Positions 47,582 through 56,928 of a DNA stretch of 64,000 nucleotides are shown here, in pieces. Numbering within the stretch: position 1 is the stretch's first letter; each line of letters opens with the position of its first letter. The notes beneath the pieces are model-generated. The model saw nothing but the letters and a program-made list of their open reading frames with translations. It searched no databases and was not told the origin of the DNA. The position numbers were made by a program, and so were the translations under genes. The DNA is taken from positions 248,001-312,000 of the forward strand of contig NZ_CP119967.1 in NCBI RefSeq assembly GCF_029543085.1, read 5' to 3'. The stretch comes from Pseudomonas sp. A34-9 (GTDB lineage Bacteria > Pseudomonadota > Gammaproteobacteria > Pseudomonadales > Pseudomonadaceae).

Positions 47582-48346
47582 TCAATCTTTACGCGATTCG
47601 GCAGCCATGAGTTTTGGCTTGAGGGGCACTTTCAGATAAGGGTTTGCACAACCGATCTTCAGCGTTCTTGGCGGCGCCCAGCGCGAGTTGTTGCCGACCC
47701 GATCGAGAATGCAATACGTCACGTCCAGCCGCAGATCTTCGCCTGCTTCATCAATCACCGAGGGAGGTACCCAGACTTGTATGGGCAGCCCGATGTCCGC
47801 GGCGGTGATTGGTGCCAGGTCCATGCGTACATCGCCCCAGCGTAAGGTTATGGCGTCGTCCTCGGCCATGTTCTGGTAAGGCTCGATGGTCAGCGGTACG
47901 CCGCGTTTGATCTGGTTTGGATTAACACCCTGACGGCGAATGACCTCGGGGATGGTCACAGGGGCCAGTTGCTGGTTTTCATCTGCGCTCAGCGCTGAAG
48001 GTTGTCCGCCGGGGCAGTCCAGTTTGACCTGCACCCGCGTCACCGCCGATAACGCCGGCCCCTGACCGACCTGCATCACCCGGTAGTGAATGCGCGTCGT
48101 GCCGTTGGCGATAAAGCTTTCCGGCACCCGCAGGCTGATTGCCGTGCCGACGTCATCCGCTGTCAGCATCCTGGAGGCGACATAGCATTTGTTCCAGAAC
48201 AGTTCGATCAGGTCTCCGCTATCCATGTCGGGATAGGGTGGCACCTCGACCACCAGATGGGCGGCGGCGGCCAGATTGATGCCGGTTTTGTGCGCTGGCG
48301 CCACGGTCGGCGCTGCCAGTTCGGGGGTATGCGAAGTGCGGGTCAT
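47582..48346 (-). CDS. Hypothetical protein with two tandem beta-sandwich repeats
   Basis: 254 residues, no signal peptide. Two similar halves are visible: residues about 25-110 (LVVEVPPYPDMDSGDLIELF, ADDVGTAISLRVPESFI, IHYRVMQVGQGPALS) and about 145-235 (LTIEPYQNMAEDDAITLRWG, AADIGLPIQVWVPPSVI, LDVTYCILDRVGNNSRW). Each looks like an Ig-like fold. I do not recognise a function; such proteins are common in pseudomonads and may be surface- or toxin-associated. GGAGAG precedes the ATG. Confidence 0.75.
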   Translation of the reverse strand: MTRTSHTPELAAPTVAPAHKTGINLAAAAHLVVEVPPYPDMDSGDLIELFWNKCYVASRMLTADDVGTAISLRVPESFIANGTTRIHYRVMQVGQGPALSAVTRVQVKLDCPGGQPSALSADENQQLAPVTIPEVIRRQGVNPNQIKRGVPLTIEPYQNMAEDDAITLRWGDVRMDLAPITAADIGLPIQVWVPPSVIDEAGEDLRLDVTYCILDRVGNNSRWAPPRTLKIGCANPYLKVPLKPKLMAAESRKD

Positions 48347-48818
48347 CGATTTCTCTCCTTGAAGCCTTGCAGCGAAGTCCGTTTCTGGAAGAACAAAAGG
48401 CGTGAATAAACCGGCAATAAAAACTTTGAACTTTTATTCAAGTTGAATACGGGTTGGTTGAACTAAGTGATGCCGGTTGTCGACTAGATAAGAGTGTGCG
48501 CGATGGGGTGTCAATAGACGATGTTAGTTAATCCGTGAATTACGAATTAATCAGAAGTTTCCTACGCTATCGTGGCCAAATGCCTAGGTGGTCAGGAGAA
48601 ACAAGCCACGGAGTTCAGGGCTTTCTGCCGGTTTTTGCGCAAGTTTATTCAGGCGCTGGCGTGCGGAGGTCGAGCGGCGTCAAGGGGGGTATATCTGTTG
48701 CAAGACGTATGCGTGCAATGCTTCGGATATATTTTGAATGCGAGGGGTGTGGGGGCTTATGAAGTTTGCTGGAGGTAACTTCCTTCCATGGAAGTTGCCG
48801 GTGGTGCGGTAAAAGTTC
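48347..48818. other. 472-base spacer with no supported gene
   Basis: AT-rich near 48420-48560, including TTTATTCAAGTTGAATA at about 48436, similar to half of the BetI-like operator at 53773. Two overlapping short frames at about 48535-48778 lack ribosome sites and family features. A GGTAACTTCC / GGAAGTTGCC hairpin at about 48774-48799 lies just after tcyN but has no T tail. Promoter sequences for the minus-strand gene at 48346 are likely here. Confidence 0.4.
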
Positions 48819-49568
48819 TCAGGCGTGATTAAGAAACTTGCTGAGAAACTGTTTAGTGCGTTCTTCTTTCGGATTGGCAAACAATGCTTTGGCGTCGCCT
48901 TGTTCAACGATCACGCCTTTGTCGAAAAACACCACACGGTTGGCCACGTCGCGAGCAAAACCCATTTCGTGGGTGACGATCACCATGGTGCGTTTCTCTT
49001 CAGCCAGGCCACGAATGGTCGCCAGCACTTCGCCGACCAGTTCCGGGTCGAGAGCCGAAGTCGGTTCGTCGAACAGGATCACTTCCGGTTCCATCGCCAG
49101 CGCCCGGGCAATCGCCACGCGCTGTTGCTGACCGCCGGAGAGGCGACGAGGATAAGCATCTTCCTTGCCGGCGAGACCCACCTTGGCCATGAGTTTTTTG
49201 CCCAGGACAATGGCAGCGTCGCGCGGCATCTTCTTGACCACGATCGGGCCTTCGATGACGTTTTCCAAAGCGGTGCGATGGGGGAACAGGTTGAAGTTCT
49301 GGAACACGAAGCCCACGTGCTGGCGCAGGTTGCGCACCAGGTTTTGCTGCTGGTTCAGCGGGCGGCTGGTATCGATCTCGATATCGCCGACCTTGATCCG
49401 GCCGCTGGTGGGTTGTTCAAGGAAATTCAGGCAACGCAAAAATGTCGTTTTCCCCGAACCGCTGGGGCCGATGATCGCGACGACTTCGCCTTCCTTGACC
49501 TCGAGGTCGATGCCGTTGAGCACGACCTGACCCTTGAATTGCTTGGTCAGTTTTTCCACGACAATCAT
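48819..49568 (-). CDS. tcyN: Cystine ABC ATPase
   Basis: 249 residues. Walker [11 protein letters not shown] loop [13 protein letters not shown], signature LSGGQQQR, Walker [18 protein letters not shown] and H loop [11 protein letters not shown]. It is the ATPase of the polar amino-acid group and matches YecC/TcyN by context with tcyJ, tcyL and dcyD. It lies 2 bases after tcyL and is the last gene of the operon. Confidence 0.9.
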   Translation of the reverse strand: MIVVEKLTKQFKGQVVLNGIDLEVKEGEVVAIIGPSGSGKTTFLRCLNFLEQPTSGRIKVGDIEIDTSRPLNQQQNLVRNLRQHVGFVFQNFNLFPHRTALENVIEGPIVVKKMPRDAAIVLGKKLMAKVGLAGKEDAYPRRLSGGQQQRVAIARALAMEPEVILFDEPTSALDPELVGEVLATIRGLAEEKRTMVIVTHEMGFARDVANRVVFFDKGVIVEQGDAKALFANPKEERTKQFLSKFLNHA

Positions 49569-49570
49569 CG

Positions 49571-50236
49571 TCAGGACTCCTGGTCGTGCCGATTGACCCG
49601 CTCTTCCAACTTGTTCTGAAAGTGCGAAAGCACTGTGGCCAGAATCCAGTAGATCAGCGCGGCGGCAAGATACATGGTGAAGACTTCAAAAGTCCGGGCG
49701 GTAATCAATTGCGCCTGACGGAACAGCTCCGGCACCTGAATGGTGGCGGCCAGTGCCGTGTCCTTGACCAGCGAAATGAAGCTGTTGCCCAGCGGCGGCA
49801 ACGCCGTGCGCATCGCCTGCGGGAGGATGGCCCGGCGCAGGGTTTGCGCGCGGGTCATGCCGATGCTCGCGGCGGCTTCCCACTGGCCACGTTCGATCGA
49901 ACCGATCGCGGCGCGCAGAATTTCACAGGCGTAAGCGGCCATGTTCAGCGAGAAGCCGATCAGCGCCGCTGGCAGCGGATCCAGTTCGAGACCCAATTGC
50001 GGCAAGCCGTAATAGATCACGAACAGCTGCACCAGCAACGGCGTGCCGCGAAAGAACGACACGTAGATGCGCGCCAGCCAGCTCACCGATTTGAAGCGCG
50101 ACAGGCGCATCAACGCCAGGCCGAAGCCCAGCAGCAAGCCGAAGAACATCCCGCCGAGGCTGAGGACTACCGTGTAGTACGCGCCCTTGAGCAAAAAGGG
50201 CGCGGAGTCCAGTGCGAGTTGAAAAGCCTCTTCCAT
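49571..50236 (-). CDS. tcyL: Cystine ABC permease
   Basis: 221 residues of the HisMQ family: [40 protein letters not shown] and the EAA loop [21 protein letters not shown] homodimeric channel is likely, since there is only one permease gene. Its ATG overlaps the binding-protein stop. Confidence 0.9.
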   Translation of the reverse strand: MEEAFQLALDSAPFLLKGAYYTVVLSLGGMFFGLLLGFGLALMRLSRFKSVSWLARIYVSFFRGTPLLVQLFVIYYGLPQLGLELDPLPAALIGFSLNMAAYACEILRAAIGSIERGQWEAAASIGMTRAQTLRRAILPQAMRTALPPLGNSFISLVKDTALAATIQVPELFRQAQLITARTFEVFTMYLAAALIYWILATVLSHFQNKLEERVNRHDQES

Positions 50237-51036
50237 TATTTGGTGACGTCAGCGTTGAAGTATTTCGTCGACAGCTTCGCCAGGGTGCCGTCGGCACGCA
50301 GTTCGTCGAGGGCCTTGTTCACGGCGGCCAGCAGTTCCGGTTCGCCTTTGCGCAGGGCAACACCGGCTTCCTGACGCGAGAACGCCTCACCGGCAGCGAC
50401 GGTTTTCGGCGCTTTCTTGGCGTATTCGAGGGCGGCCAGACGGTCGATCAGGATGGCGTCGGTGCGACCATTGTTGAGGTCGGCGAACTTGGTCGGATCA
50501 TCATCGTAGGTACGCACGTCAGCGCCCGGCACGTTGGCGCGGACCCATTGTTCGTAGTTGGTGCCCAGGCCTACGCCGACTTTCTTGCCGGACAGATCAG
50601 CGGCGGTCTTGATGTTCAGCGCGGCTTCTTTGCTCTTCAGCACCAGCGCCTGAATCCCGGAAACGGTGTACGGTTCGGAGAAGTCATACTTCTTTTTGCG
50701 CTCTTCGGAGATGGTCACCTGATTGACCACGACGTCCAGACGCTTGGATTCCAGCGCGGCGAGGATGCCGTCCCACTTGGTTGGCTGAATCTTGGCTTTG
50801 ACGCCGAGTTTTTGCGCCAGCGCTTCAGAGAGTTCGACTTCGAAACCAGTCAGTTTGCCGTCGGCATCAACGAAGCTGAATGGAGGGTAAGTGCCTTCCA
50901 GGCCGACGTTGATAACGCCTTTGTCCTTGATCTGTTGCAGCTGCTCACCGGCTACTGCCTGGCTGATCAGACCGGCGCTCAGCGCCAGGCCCAGCGAACC
51001 CACCAGCAGATTGCGACGTAGTGCGGAAAAATTCAT
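50236..51036 (-). CDS. tcyJ: Cystine-binding periplasmic protein
   Basis: 266 residues, signal peptide MNFSALRRNLLVGSLGLALS...AVAGEQ. FliY/TcyJ-like fold: GVINVGLEGTYPPFSFVDAD, TGFEVELSEALAQKLG, WDGILAALESKRLDVVVNQV, VGVGLGTNYEQWV and NGRTDAILIDRLAALE. In enterobacteria the same gene set (fliY, dcyD, yecS, yecC) imports L-cystine and related thiols. A TATAGT -10-like element and CTTATATTCC lie upstream on the minus strand. Confidence 0.9.
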   Translation of the reverse strand: MNFSALRRNLLVGSLGLALSAGLISQAVAGEQLQQIKDKGVINVGLEGTYPPFSFVDADGKLTGFEVELSEALAQKLGVKAKIQPTKWDGILAALESKRLDVVVNQVTISEERKKKYDFSEPYTVSGIQALVLKSKEAALNIKTAADLSGKKVGVGLGTNYEQWVRANVPGADVRTYDDDPTKFADLNNGRTDAILIDRLAALEYAKKAPKTVAAGEAFSRQEAGVALRKGEPELLAAVNKALDELRADGTLAKLSTKYFNADVTK

Positions 51037-51231
51037 GACAAGCCCCTGTGTTTTCTTATGGAAGACGCTTAAGGAAAGTTGGCGAATTTGTGATTCGTGC
51101 GCCTGCGTTATCGTGCCCTAAAGCAGCTTATGCGTCTTGCGCGAAATTCGCCTGCGGCGAGACTATAAGATGTCTGCGTTAGACTTGAAAATACTTAATA
51201 ATAGAAATGTTATTCTTTATTGGAATATAAG
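51037..51231 (-). promoter_or_regulatory. tcyJ promoter region
   Basis: On the minus strand CTTATATTCCAATAAAG (from 51231) is followed by an AT-rich block and TATAGTCTCG. The first element resembles the sulfur-promoter motif found at 12044, 23086 and 26195. No gene is present. Confidence 0.4.
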
Positions 51232-51351
51232 GATCGTTCCCACGCTCTGCGTGGGAATGCCTCCAGGGACGCTCCGCGTTCCAGCGTTCCAGCGTTCGAG
51301 CGGACGCGGAGCGTCCACGGCTGCATTCCCATGCAGAGCGTGGGAACGATC
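51232..51351. repeat. Family B extragenic inverted repeat, copy 4
   Basis: GATCGTTCCCACGCTCTGCG pairs with its inverse at the right end. The middle holds a small direct expansion (GCGTTCCAGCGTTCCAGCGT), making this the longest copy. It separates dcyD from tcyJ. Confidence 0.88.
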
Positions 51352-51354
51352 TCG

Positions 51355-52347
51355 CTACAGGAAATCCTTGTAGGCAAACAACGCCGGCGCGCCGCCGGTG
51401 TGCAGGAAGATGATCGGGCCTTCATCAAAGCGCTGACGACCAATGCCATCGAGCAACCCCGCCATCGCCTTGCCGGTGTATACCGGATCGAGCAACAGCG
51501 CTTCCTGACTCGCCAGCAACTTCACCGCCGCCAACGTTCCGGCGTTCGGCTCGCCATAACGCGGGCCGAAATATTCGTCCCACAACTCAACCTTGAAACT
51601 CGCTGGCAGCTCGACGCCGAGCAGCTGCGCCGTGCGTTCGGCGAGGCCCTGAACCTTCGGCCGCTGATCTTCTTCACTGCGCGAAACGGTCACGCCAATC
51701 ACCGGCAATTGCGGCAACACTTCGCTCAACGCCAATGCCAGGCCACTGTGCGTCCCGGCGCTGCCCGAGGCCAACACCACGGCGGCGAAATCCAGCCCGG
51801 TGTCCTTGATCTGCTCGGCCAGTTCCAGCCCTGCGCGCACGTAACCCAACGCACCGAGCGCATTTGAGCCTCCGATCGGCACCAGATACGGCTTCTTGCC
51901 ATTGCTGCGCAGACGCACGGCGAGGGCCGCCAGTTGTTCGTCAGCGTTGTCGAGGTTGGCGACGAGTTCGACCTTGGTGTCGAACAGATCCAGCAGCAAA
52001 CGGTTGCCGTTGCCGGTGTAATTGCTGTCGTCGGTGCCCAGTGGGTTTTCCAGCAACGCCACACAGCCGAGACCGAGTTTGGCGGCCAGTGCAGCGGTCT
52101 GGCGAACGTGGTTCGATTGCAAGGCGCCTGCGGTGATCAGTGTGTCGGCGCCTTGCGCGAGAGCGTCGGCAGCGAGGTATTCGAGCTTGCGCAGCTTGTT
52201 GCCGCCCATGGCCAGTGGCGTCAGGTCATCGCGCTTGATGTACACCTCGCGGCCGAGCCAGGCGCAGAGGCGTTCGAGTTTTTCCAGCGGCGTCGGGTGG
52301 CCGAGCAGGTCGAGGCGGTTAAAGCGATCCAGCTGTTGTTTGATCAT
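51355..52347 (-). CDS. dcyD: D-cysteine desulfhydrase
   Basis: 330 residues from M at 52347, close to the E. coli enzyme in length. PLP-dependent ACC-deaminase family: [20 protein letters not shown] with the Schiff-base lysine, [53 protein letters not shown] and [13 protein letters not shown]. It breaks D-cysteine into pyruvate, ammonia and sulfide. The open frame continues upstream, but homology starts at the chosen Met. It is upstream of the cystine importer and divergent from epsC. Confidence 0.92.
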   Translation of the reverse strand: MIKQQLDRFNRLDLLGHPTPLEKLERLCAWLGREVYIKRDDLTPLAMGGNKLRKLEYLAADALAQGADTLITAGALQSNHVRQTAALAAKLGLGCVALLENPLGTDDSNYTGNGNRLLLDLFDTKVELVANLDNADEQLAALAVRLRSNGKKPYLVPIGGSNALGALGYVRAGLELAEQIKDTGLDFAAVVLASGSAGTHSGLALALSEVLPQLPVIGVTVSRSEEDQRPKVQGLAERTAQLLGVELPASFKVELWDEYFGPRYGEPNAGTLAAVKLLASQEALLLDPVYTGKAMAGLLDGIGRQRFDEGPIIFLHTGGAPALFAYKDFL

Positions 52348-52537
52348 GAGTCCGTACTGGCGGAAGAAGATGAAGCGACTATAGGCACGCGCTTTTGCAG
52401 GGGCAACCGCGAATCGCTTATAGCCAAATGACCTGAGCCCAGCACTATCGGTTCTTAATTCGCCTTCGCGAGCATGCCGTAAAGTAGTCGCCGTTGACGC
52501 GGCCAGACAGTCCGGCCGCCCGTGAGGAGTCTTTACC

Positions 52538-53464
52538 GTGAGCGAGCGTTCCAGCCATTGGCAATTGCAGACCATCGTCAGTCAACTGCGCAGCGCGCGG
52601 GATCAGTGGCGGGCACAGAACGGCCGGGCGTCCGGCGAGCAGGGTGGGCGCGAGTTGCCATCGCGGGCGGCGATGGCGGAGATTCTCGAAGCACTGTGTG
52701 GGGCGTTGTTCCCGATGCGGCTGGGGCCGGTGGATCTGCGTGAAGAGAGTGAAGATTTCTACGTCGGCCACACCCTCGATGTGGCGTTGAATGCGCTGTT
52801 GGCGCAGACCCGACTGGAACTGCGTTACGTTGCCCGACACAGCGCGCAGGCCGACACTGAAGTCGAGGCCCGCGCCATTCAGATCGTGCAGGATTTTGCC
52901 TTGGCTTTACCGGGCCTGCGCGCGCTGCTCGACACCGATGTGCTGGCGGCCTATCACGGTGATCCGGCGGCGCGCAGCGTCGATGAAGTGCTGCTGTGCT
53001 ATCCGGGGATTCTGGCGGTGATTCACCATCGTCTGGCGCACCATTTGTATCGTGCCGGGCTGCCGCTGCTGGCGCGGATCAGCGCGGAAATCGCCCACTC
53101 GGCGACCGGCATCGATATCCATCCGGGGGCGCAGATCGGTCGTAGCTTCTTTATCGATCACGGCACGGGTGTGGTGATCGGCGAGACCGCGATCATTGGT
53201 GAGCGCGTGCGGATTTATCAGGCAGTGACGTTGGGCGCCAAACGCTTCCCGGCAGATGAGGACGGGCAGTTGCAGAAAGGTCATCCGCGTCATCCGATTG
53301 TTGAGGATGATGTGGTGATTTACGCCGGGGCGACGATTCTCGGGCGTATCACCATTGGCAAAGGCTCGACCATTGGCGGCAATGTCTGGCTGACGCGCAG
53401 CGTGCCGGCCGGGTGCAATTTGACTCAGGCGAATTTGCAGCATGATGACGGCACGCAGAAATAG
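52538..53464 (+). CDS. epsC: Serine O-acetyltransferase, EpsC type
   Basis: 308 residues from a GTG start (GAGGAG upstream). The N-terminal helical domain (about 1-180) is followed by a left-handed beta-helix hexapeptide region: [60 protein letters not shown]. The catalytic His/Asp pair of the family is in FIDHGTG. It makes O-acetylserine, the carbon acceptor for cysteine synthesis. Divergent from dcyD, it balances cysteine supply in this region. Confidence 0.92.
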   Translation: MSERSSHWQLQTIVSQLRSARDQWRAQNGRASGEQGGRELPSRAAMAEILEALCGALFPMRLGPVDLREESEDFYVGHTLDVALNALLAQTRLELRYVARHSAQADTEVEARAIQIVQDFALALPGLRALLDTDVLAAYHGDPAARSVDEVLLCYPGILAVIHHRLAHHLYRAGLPLLARISAEIAHSATGIDIHPGAQIGRSFFIDHGTGVVIGETAIIGERVRIYQAVTLGAKRFPADEDGQLQKGHPRHPIVEDDVVIYAGATILGRITIGKGSTIGGNVWLTRSVPAGCNLTQANLQHDDGTQK

Positions 53465-53480
53465 AGCTTTAGAAGCTTGA

Positions 53481-53670
53481 CCCTCATCGGAACGCCGCCC
53501 GCCCAGCCCTCTCCCAGAGGGAGAGGGGGCCGATGAAGGTGTCTTGAGTCAAACATCGACCTGAAACACCAAGTCGATTATGGATTCGGTACAGCAGGAT
53601 CACGTCGGCGTATCTCCCCAATATCCCCCAATCAGTCCCCTCTCCCTTTGGGAGAGGGCTAGGGTGAGGG
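53481..53670. repeat. Family A extragenic inverted repeat, copy 5
   Basis: The left end CCCTCATCGGAACGCCGCCC (as copy 2) and right end GGGAGAGGGCTAGGGTGAGG. The core has ACATCGACCTGAAA and CACGTCGGCGTA. It lies 16 bases after the epsC stop. Confidence 0.84.
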
Positions 53671-53772
53671 CTATTGAACGAATACCCTCAAACCCGCGTC
53701 ATACCCCTCCTTGAGCTAGCGTAGGAAAACTACCGCCTGGCCGTACGATTAGTCCTTGCGACCCCATCCATG

Positions 53773-53800
53773 TTTAACTTGAACGTTCATTCAAGTTAAA
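53773..53800. promoter_or_regulatory. BetI-like palindromic operator upstream of betT
   Basis: TTTAACTTGAA ... TTCAAGTTAAA with centre CGTTCA forms an 11-base inverted repeat. TTGAACG-type palindromes are the sites of the choline-responsive repressor BetI. It lies 93 bases before betT. Confidence 0.7.
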
Positions 53801-53892
53801 CCGGTGGTTCGCTGCCCGCTCACAACAGGAGGCTTGCCTTTGCTGAGTCCGATCATTTCAGCCACGATTCAACCCCTTGAGGTGCACGTTTC

Positions 53893-55893
53893 ATGAGTGC
53901 ATCGTCCACCCCCGCCAGCGGTCTGGTACGCATGAATCCGCCGGTGTTCTACTTCGCCGCGACGGTCATTCTGCTGTTTGGTCTCGTTGTCATCGCCATG
54001 CCAGAACAGGCCGGCGCCTGGTTGCTGGAAGCGCAAAACTGGGCGGCCAACACGGTCGGCTGGTACTACATGCTCGCGATGACTCTGTATCTGGTCTTCG
54101 TGGTGGTCACCGCCTTATCCGGCTACGGCAAGATAAAACTCGGTGCCGACCACGACGAGCCCGAATTCAGTTACCTGTCCTGGGCCGGCATGCTATTCGC
54201 CGCCGGGATCAGCATTACGCTGTTCTTCTTCTGCGTTTCTGAACCGCTGACCCATATGCTCCAGCCGCCGCAAGGCGAGGCGGGCACTGCGGATGCGGCG
54301 CGTCAGGCCATGCAGATTCTGTTTCTGCACTGGGGCCTGCATGGTTGGGGCGTGTTCGCCTTCGTCGGTATGGCGCTGGCCTATTTCGCTTACCGCCACA
54401 ACCTGCCGCTGGCCCTGCGCTCGGCGCTGTACCCGCTGATCGGCAAGCGCATCAACGGCCCCATCGGTTACGCGGTGGACGGCTTCGGCATCATCGCCAC
54501 CGTGTTCGGTCTGGGGGCCGACATGGGTTTTGGGGTGCTTCACCTCAACTCGGGTCTCGATTACCTGTTCGGCATCGCGCACACCCAGTGGATTCAGGTC
54601 GGCCTGATCACGCTGATGATGGGCGCGGCGATCATCGTTGCCGTCTCCGGTGTGGATAAAGGCGTGCGCGTGATGTCCGACATCAACATGCTGCTGGCCT
54701 GTGCGTTGCTGTTGTTCGTGTTGTTCGCCGGGCCCACCCAGCACCTGCTCAACACCTTGATCCAGAACCTTGGCGACTACCTCGGCGCCTTGCCGATGAA
54801 GAGTTTCGACCTTTACGCCTACGACAAACCGAGCGACTGGCTCGGCGGCTGGACGGTGTTTTACTGGGCCTGGTGGATCGCATGGTCGCCGTTCGTGGGC
54901 CTGTTCATCGCGCGGATTTCCCGTGGCCGGACCATCCGTGAATTCGTCTTCGGCGTGCTGCTGATTCCGCTCGGTTTCACCCTCGCGTGGATGTCGATCT
55001 TCGGCAACAGCGCAATCGATCAGGTGCTCAACCACGGCATGAGCGCGCTGGGCATGTCGGCCCTCGACAACCCGTCGATGAGTATTTACCTGCTGCTGGA
55101 AACCTACCCATGGAGCAAAACCGTCATCGCCGTGACGGTGTTTATCAGCTTCGTGTTCTTCGTCACCTCTGCCGATTCCGGCACAGTGGTGCTCTCGACC
55201 CTGTCGGCCAAGGGCGGTAGCCCGGACGAAGACGGGCCGAAATGGTTGCGGGTGTTCTGGGGCGCGATGACGGCGCTGATCACCAGCGCGCTGTTGTTCT
55301 CCGGCAGCATCGATGCACTGAAATCGGCGGTGGTACTGACCTCGTTACCGTTCTCGCTGATTCTGTTGCTGATGATGTGGGGCCTGCACAAGGCGTTCTA
55401 TCTGGAGTCGCAGAAGCAGATCGCGCAACTGCATTCGCTGGCGCCGGTGTCCGGAGCGCGACGTGGCACGGGTGGCTGGCGTCAGCGCCTGAGCCAGGCC
55501 GTGCACTTCCCGTCGCGAGACGAGGTGTACCGCTTCATGGACACCACCGTGCGCCCGGCGATCGAAGAAGTGACGGCGGTGTTCGTCGAAAAAGGCCTGA
55601 ACGTGGTGACTCAGCCGGATCCGTCCCATGACAACGTCAGCCTGGAAATCGGCCATGGCGAGCAGCATCCGTTCATCTATCAAGTGCAGATGCGCGGCTA
55701 CTTCACGCCGTCGTTTGCGCGTGGCGGGATGGGCTCGAAGCAGCTCAACAATCGTCGCTACTACCGCGCCGAAGTGCATTTGAGCGAGGGCAGTCAGGAC
55801 TACGATCTGGTCGGCTACACCAAAGAGCAGATCATCAACGACATCCTCGACCAGTACGAACGGCATATGCAGTTCCTGCATCTGGTGCGTTGA
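53893..55893 (+). CDS. betT: Choline transporter, BCCT family
   Basis: 666 residues with about 12 TM helices. BCCT signature WTVFYWAWWIAWSPFVGLFI followed by ARISRGRTIREFV; GVDKGVRVMSDINML; and a long C-terminal cytoplasmic tail of about 150 residues, as in osmo-regulated BetT proteins. It imports choline with protons or sodium. The palindromic operator indicates choline control through BetI, whose gene is not in the window. Confidence 0.9.
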   Translation: MSASSTPASGLVRMNPPVFYFAATVILLFGLVVIAMPEQAGAWLLEAQNWAANTVGWYYMLAMTLYLVFVVVTALSGYGKIKLGADHDEPEFSYLSWAGMLFAAGISITLFFFCVSEPLTHMLQPPQGEAGTADAARQAMQILFLHWGLHGWGVFAFVGMALAYFAYRHNLPLALRSALYPLIGKRINGPIGYAVDGFGIIATVFGLGADMGFGVLHLNSGLDYLFGIAHTQWIQVGLITLMMGAAIIVAVSGVDKGVRVMSDINMLLACALLLFVLFAGPTQHLLNTLIQNLGDYLGALPMKSFDLYAYDKPSDWLGGWTVFYWAWWIAWSPFVGLFIARISRGRTIREFVFGVLLIPLGFTLAWMSIFGNSAIDQVLNHGMSALGMSALDNPSMSIYLLLETYPWSKTVIAVTVFISFVFFVTSADSGTVVLSTLSAKGGSPDEDGPKWLRVFWGAMTALITSALLFSGSIDALKSAVVLTSLPFSLILLLMMWGLHKAFYLESQKQIAQLHSLAPVSGARRGTGGWRQRLSQAVHFPSRDEVYRFMDTTVRPAIEEVTAVFVEKGLNVVTQPDPSHDNVSLEIGHGEQHPFIYQVQMRGYFTPSFARGGMGSKQLNNRRYYRAEVHLSEGSQDYDLVGYTKEQIINDILDQYERHMQFLHLVR

Positions 55894-55917
55894 TTGGCAG
55901 TTGAGCGCCGGGACGTA

Positions 55918-56178
55918 TTACGACTCGGCGCTCAGCACCATAAACAACACCATCGCCGCCATCGGCACGCCGAACACGGCACTGCCAATCGCTATTTCCG
56001 AACCCAGCGGTTGGCCGGCATGCACCACACCCACCGCGCCATTAATGACCGTCAATGCCAGCCACAGGGCGGCGAAGCCGTAGGCCATGGTCTGGCGGCT
56101 GAAGCCGATGCGCTCGCCGATGTAGAGCATCAGGGCGAGCAGGACCAGGCCGAAGAAAATGATGATGGCGGTGTGCAT
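55918..56178 (-). CDS. Small inner-membrane protein of unknown function
   Basis: 86 residues from M at 56178. Three hydrophobic segments: HTAIIIFFGLVLLALMLYIG, TMAYGFAALWLALTVINGAV and SAVFGVPMAAMVLFMVL. The longer frame upstream is part of a REP element and is not used. No strong ribosome site is seen. Function is unknown. Confidence 0.65.
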   Translation of the reverse strand: MHTAIIIFFGLVLLALMLYIGERIGFSRQTMAYGFAALWLALTVINGAVGVVHAGQPLGSEIAIGSAVFGVPMAAMVLFMVLSAES

Positions 56179-56213
56179 GGCGGGTTCTGCCTGGTGAAGG
56201 ATTGCCTGAAGGA

Positions 56214-56312
56214 TCGCTTTCGCGAGCAGGCTCGCTCCCACAATGGATCTCGGCTGGACATAAATTTTATGTACACAGGAAATCCCTGTGGGAGCGAGCC
56301 TGCTCGCGATAC
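56214..56312. repeat. Family C REP inverted pair
   Basis: TCGCGAGCAGGCTCGCTCCC and GGGAGCGAGCCTGCTCGCGA are inverted around about 45 bases. Same family as 15004. Confidence 0.87.
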
Positions 56313-56521
56313 GGCCAACTCGGTGTCATTTAAAGCATAGCCAATCCAGCCAACTGCTCTGTAGCTGACCGTTGATTACCTTATGGCTGGCGTGTGACAG
56401 CGAGGCGTATAGCAGGGCTCACTCTCGATTACGATCAATTTCAAGATGTGTCGTTTGAATTATTGGCTGAGAGTTACACCTATAGTTGCCAACACTAAAT
56501 GCCTTGATGAAAGGATTTCAT

Positions 56522-56923
56522 ATGAAATTCCCGGTCGTTCTGCACAAGGATGCCGACTCAGACTACGGAGTGATTATCCCGGATGTCCCGGGCTGCTTCT
56601 CCGCAGGTGCTACCGTCGCAGATGCTTTTGAAAACACTCAGGAAGCGTTGGCGCTTCACTATGAGGGGTTGGTCGCCGACGGGGCGCCGTTGCCTCAAGT
56701 ACGGGACATTGATGCGCATCTTGATAACCCGGATTACGCCGGAGGAATCTGGGGTGTGGTCGATTTTGATATCACCCCTTATTTCGGCAAGTCAGTGCGT
56801 TTTAACGCCACGCTGCCTGAACAGTTGCTTGAGCGTATTGACCAGACAGTCCGACGTGACCAGCGCTATCGATCCCGCTCCGGTTTTCTCGCGGCGGCTG
56901 CCTTGCGCGAATTGTCGGTATAG
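56522..56923 (+). CDS. HicB-like protein, apparently without HicA
   Basis: 133 residues from the ATG at 56522 (AAAGGA upstream). The N-terminal HicB domain reads MKFPVVLHKDADSDYGVIIP followed by DVPGCFSAGATVADAFENTQ and EALALHYEGL. The C-terminal part (RRDQRYRSRSGFLAAAALRE) looks like a ribbon-helix-helix DNA-binding segment. HicB normally neutralises the mRNA interferase HicA. No HicA-like frame is found in the 180 bases before or after it. Confidence 0.82.
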   Translation: MKFPVVLHKDADSDYGVIIPDVPGCFSAGATVADAFENTQEALALHYEGLVADGAPLPQVRDIDAHLDNPDYAGGIWGVVDFDITPYFGKSVRFNATLPEQLLERIDQTVRRDQRYRSRSGFLAAAALRELSV

Positions 56924-56928
56924 CGACG

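Noticed and set aside
48535..48778. Two overlapping short frames in the spacer after tcyN, one cysteine-rich
   Set aside because: No ribosome site, no recognisable family and poor start context.
56340..56521. A hicA toxin gene upstream of hicB
   Set aside because: No frame with the HicA G-S-H-x-x-x pattern is present on either strand.
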